From positions 17,767,666-17,831,665 of the forward strand of contig OX485807.1 of assembly GCA_950295325.1 (NCBI GenBank): a stretch of DNA of 64,000 bases. Reading direction: 5' to 3'. The DNA is from Polytrichum commune. Lineage: Eukaryota > Streptophyta > Polytrichopsida > Polytrichales > Polytrichaceae. The first letter of the stretch is position 1. Every line of letters begins with the position of its first letter. A model generated the notes under the pieces. The model searched no databases and was not told the DNA's origin. It saw nothing but the letters and a program-made list of their open reading frames with translations. Positions 60,718 through 64,000 of this stretch are shown piece after piece. The translations under genes and the position numbers were made by a program.

Positions 60718-63331
60718 CCATTCTTTAGTGATCGACCACTCAACAGAACATGTGGAGGTTACAAATTTTGTTGTAGGACTGATTAAGATATTTATTGTAA
60801 TTAAAGGCTAGACATCAATTTCTTACATGAGCCTCCTTCGTGCTTTTTGAATGTTGCAAAGTTGTTGGATTGGTGGTTCTCGTCTCATGCTTGATGGTTT
60901 CATTTTGAATTTTATCGACACTCTTGGCTAGTCCTTGGCGGGTGAAACTTGATCGAAGAATTTTTCACGTCACAACGTTTACCAATACCGTTTGACATAT
61001 CTGGAAAATTATATGGTTTGAACTCCGTTTGTCATAGTCATCGATTTCATGCAAGGATTTCCTGAGTGACACTCAAATGGCTTAAGCTTCAATTGTATTT
61101 CCCGCCATCATTTATCATGAGCTGGCAGTCTGATGGGAAGGCAAACCACCCCTGCCAGCTGCAAGAATCATCTTTTAATTTAGTTGCCGGAATGCTAGAG
61201 AGGTGGTGTGTGTTGGGAAAACCGGCAGTTTTGTAGTCGATGTGGGCCCCTTCACACGTTCACTTTATGAGCTTCATTAATTATGGGTTCCATGATGAAA
61301 ACTTATGTCCTACAATACACAAGGCTTTACAAAGAAAAAGTTGAAGTTAAGATTCTAGTTGAGGTATTGGTAGTTGATAGATGGTCTAGGCACATGGCCT
61401 GGCTTTATTGGTGCATAGTAGTTTTTAGCAATTGAGGAGACAAGGTAACCAAGCAGGTGATTGCACAGAAAAGCTAAAAAGTGACTACTGCCAACGCAAA
61501 TCACCGTGTAGGTTGCAAAATGCAGTAAAAATGCAACCTGCATTTTACCCTAACGCGATAAATACACAACATGAGTTTTACTTAAAGGTAAAATTATATT
61601 TCTACCTTCAAATGTACCGCTGCGTTCAATTTTAAAATTTTCTTTTATTGTTGCAGTCTTGGTCTTCAAGGGTCGCCCCAGCCATGAAAGCCCAGGCCAT
61701 GTGCCCAGCCCTAAAGGTATACTCCCTCTTCCATGCCAAAATGAAAATTTAGAATATAAAGGGTAACGAAACAAAATGCTGGATCATAACCAGAATCTTG
61801 GTTGCGGCTTTCTGGTGGTTTTCTTTGCTCAAGTGCCAAGTAGGAATTTGGCTCTTTTCACCTTAAGCCCTATGTCTAGAGTGCCAAGAACTGGTCTCCA
61901 TCAATAGGAATTTAACATTGTTTTATGCCTCCTCCCTACAATGCCATCTTTCACTTCCATGACTAAAAACATATCATGATTTAGGTTTTCCTGTGCATGG
62001 GAGACACTTTTTATGGCCTTACAAAGAAACTGCTTTCATCTCTTTTGGTAGAAGTGTTTTTTTTTTTTTTTCCACACGATTAAATCCCTTATCTTCTGAC
62101 AGAACACACACCCATCCTTCCGAGGATTTTTCTTAGGTATAGACTTGAAGCAACAAAGCTGAGGATTTGTGCCACTCAAACAACGGTCTCCACTAAAACC
62201 CAATATAGGTTCATGGTTGATCATCCCAACTTAATCTCATGAGAGTAATATGGGATTTCTGATGTTCTACTCAAGCTATCAGCACTTGCCAAGGTTTTCG
62301 CTTTCATTGCCTCAACAACAACACATTCATTATCAAACAGGAGTGACATGAAGTTACTTTCAATGCCAATTAATCGGATAATTTCCACGAGTGGCTTCAA
62401 GGATATGGCCTCATGCTAGTAGAACTACAATGCTAGATTACAATTGCATATCTGCTTATGGGATTGGTTGAAGATTGAAGTAGTGGAGTTAGGATAAGCA
62501 GGTCTTAAATAGACACTTTAGCTCACACACACTTCTCATGATATGAAATATGCAGTTTGTACAGAATGATTTACGATTGCAAATTACATCCGTAGCCATT
62601 TTCCAATTAGTGTTTAGAAGTCATGTGTCTTACATTATCGAAGTGAAGATCCTCGTTCTTCTTAAATGGTCCCCCAATTACATTGAATATTGTGCCTAGA
62701 ATGCTTGGCATGATTTGAGGGCATGCTCTGATCTCTTCTCAAAACACCTTTTTGGTTTTGTTGTTTAATCCACACACCACACCACTCGAGCATAGGTGTC
62801 CATGTATTTTCTTTGTTAGATTAGCATTAGTCTTCTTTAATTGAATAAACAAATTAGAAATTCAGATTCTGGCTGGCTCGACACACATTTCACTCATTTT
62901 GGAGCCCACACATGGATAAAACACGACCGCAACTGGGTGAAGAACTGAGCCAAAAGCCTTCCATCACCAATATAACAATGCCATCCAAGACCATTTGGGG
63001 GTATTTCCAATAAGCAACAGGGGAAAATAATGTTGTATGTTTACAGAGTGCCAAGCTTTCAAATTTCATATTCACTACCTGTCGCAAGATACACATCTCT
63101 TACTGAAAGTACAATCTGACCTAAATGTTGCATCTACATGTCAATGTTGAAAAGTTGCATATAAAACAGCTTGCCTTGAGTGGCTGGCTCGAGGCATTTC
63201 TTAGGGTAATGGGGAGAAGTCCTAATTGGTAAGCCAATACCCACGATGAGAGCACTCTTTAGAATTTTTTCCCAAAAATTTCAGGTCTGGATGATCTCTG
63301 TTGTGTCTTTGCAAAAATGAGTATTCACCAT
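60718..63331. other. AXS copy 2 3' flank and intergenic DNA with an R1 copy
   Basis: 62520-62730 carries an R1 repeat (CTCATGATATGAAATATGCAGTTTG, CCGTAGCCATTTTCC, AATGGTCCCCCAATTACATT). The rest shows no gene; its right part may be 3' untranslated region of the minus-strand gene beyond 63332. Confidence 0.45.
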
Positions 63332-63676
63332 TCAGGATTTGATTACAGGAGCTGCCATACCTTGTATTGCATATGGTGCAACTCGAACATAGGACAATGA
63401 TCGTGATAGTCTTATAGGGCCAGAATTATTTCTCTCTCCATTTGTCGAAGGGATAACATCATTCGCATTAGCAGTTGGCGAGGCTCCACCTCTCTTCCAT
63501 TTTAGATTGGATGCCCCGGAGTGAGCCATCATATTTGGTCGTCGAACAGAATATATACTTCTGGGTGGTGCATGCTCTCTTGGATAAGGCCTTGGAATCG
63601 GTAGATGAGGCCATGGATTCGCTAACAAAACAGGAGGTGTAATCAATTCTGCAACTGCATCATCCTTCCGCATTAC
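63332..63676 (-). CDS. Probable terminal exon of an unidentified gene, partial
   Basis: On the minus strand a strong splice acceptor (pyrimidine-rich TTCTAATTTTTTGGGCAG with a CTAAT branch-like motif) precedes an open frame of 114 codons ending in TGA at 63332. The peptide is basic and rich in Pro, Ser and Arg (PWPHLPIPRPYPREHAPPRS, then RLSRSLSYVRVAPYAIQG). I recognise no domain. The gene would extend beyond the right edge. A single open exon with one good splice site is suggestive only. Confidence 0.4.
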   Translation of the reverse strand, partial: VMRKDDAVAELITPPVLLANPWPHLPIPRPYPREHAPPRSIYSVRRPNMMAHSGASNLKWKRGGASPTANANDVIPSTNGERNNSGPIRLSRSLSYVRVAPYAIQGMAAPVIKS

Positions 63677-64000
63677 CTGCCCAAAAAATTAGAAAATTAG
63701 AAAATTGTAACATACAACAAATAGTCCTCATCTTTGGCAATGAGTGATGTCACAAAACAGAGAGATAACCCTCACCAGCTCCCACAGCTACCAATAAATT
63801 GCTGATGAGAATTGGGCGAAGATGAGTTTGAACACAGCTAGGACGCCAATCTTGCATAAACTTAAAGTGCACACAAAGTAGAAAACAAAGTAGAAAGTTC
63901 AGATTAAGAGCTTTATTAGACCGTCATGTACTCTAATCAAAACAGCTTACATTAGTCTATTGACATTCACCAAGTGACTTCATTATGTTTGAGAAATCAG
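63677..64000 (-). other. Probable intron of the partial minus-strand gene
   Basis: AT-rich, no open frame of note, directly upstream (minus strand) of the acceptor at 63677-63678. Confidence 0.3.

Overview
The window is nuclear DNA of a land plant. Three kinds of evidence support this: spliced genes with GT-AG introns, two copies of UDP-D-apiose/UDP-D-xylose synthase (AXS, a plant cell-wall sugar nucleotide enzyme) and one NRT1/PTR (NPF) transporter, and long AT-rich intergenic DNA full of PIF/Harbinger elements, Tourist-like MITEs and a LINE remnant. I cannot name the species. The exons are GC-rich against AT-rich surroundings, and the LINE tail with a C...H...C, RHN-AV signature would suit a non-flowering land plant, but that is an inference.

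Layout. 1-6.9 kb: AT-rich intergenic DNA holding a 5'-truncated LINE (2330-3458) bounded by a perfect 12-bp target site duplication. 6.9-16.6 kb: a sharply GC-richer block read as one large PIF/Harbinger element (TAA on both sides). It has two convergent genes, a DDE transposase (+) and a Myb/SANT-like partner protein (-), whose 3' ends overlap by 80 bp. A 999-bp insertion (10263-11261, flanked by CGGGA) sits inside it. Nearly all of that insertion is a head-to-tail chain of short, mostly perfect hairpins, and this is the most unusual sequence in the window. 16.6-23.4 kb: intergenic DNA with a ~290-bp tandem duplication and dispersed repeats. 23.4-31.3 kb: a six-exon NPF transporter gene with a TATA box. 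It is predicted at 716 aa and lacks the usual ExxE[R/K] proton-coupling motif. 31.3-48 kb: intergenic DNA with at least six Tourist-like MITEs in five TIR families plus older dispersed repeats.

48.4-60.7 kb: a tandem pair of intact AXS genes in the same orientation (389 and 386 aa, 7 and 8 coding exons). They share every intron position but one. Two MITEs and another old repeat lie between them. 60.7-64 kb: intergenic DNA, then a probable terminal coding exon of an unidentified minus-strand gene running off the right edge.

Functionally, the AXS pair makes UDP-apiose and UDP-xylose for pectin (rhamnogalacturonan II) and apiosylated compounds. The NPF gene encodes a plasma-membrane or tonoplast solute carrier whose substrate cannot be told from sequence. 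The two sets of genes look like independent neighbours. Exon coordinates were read by hand from splice sites, reading frame and family conservation. No transcript evidence was available.
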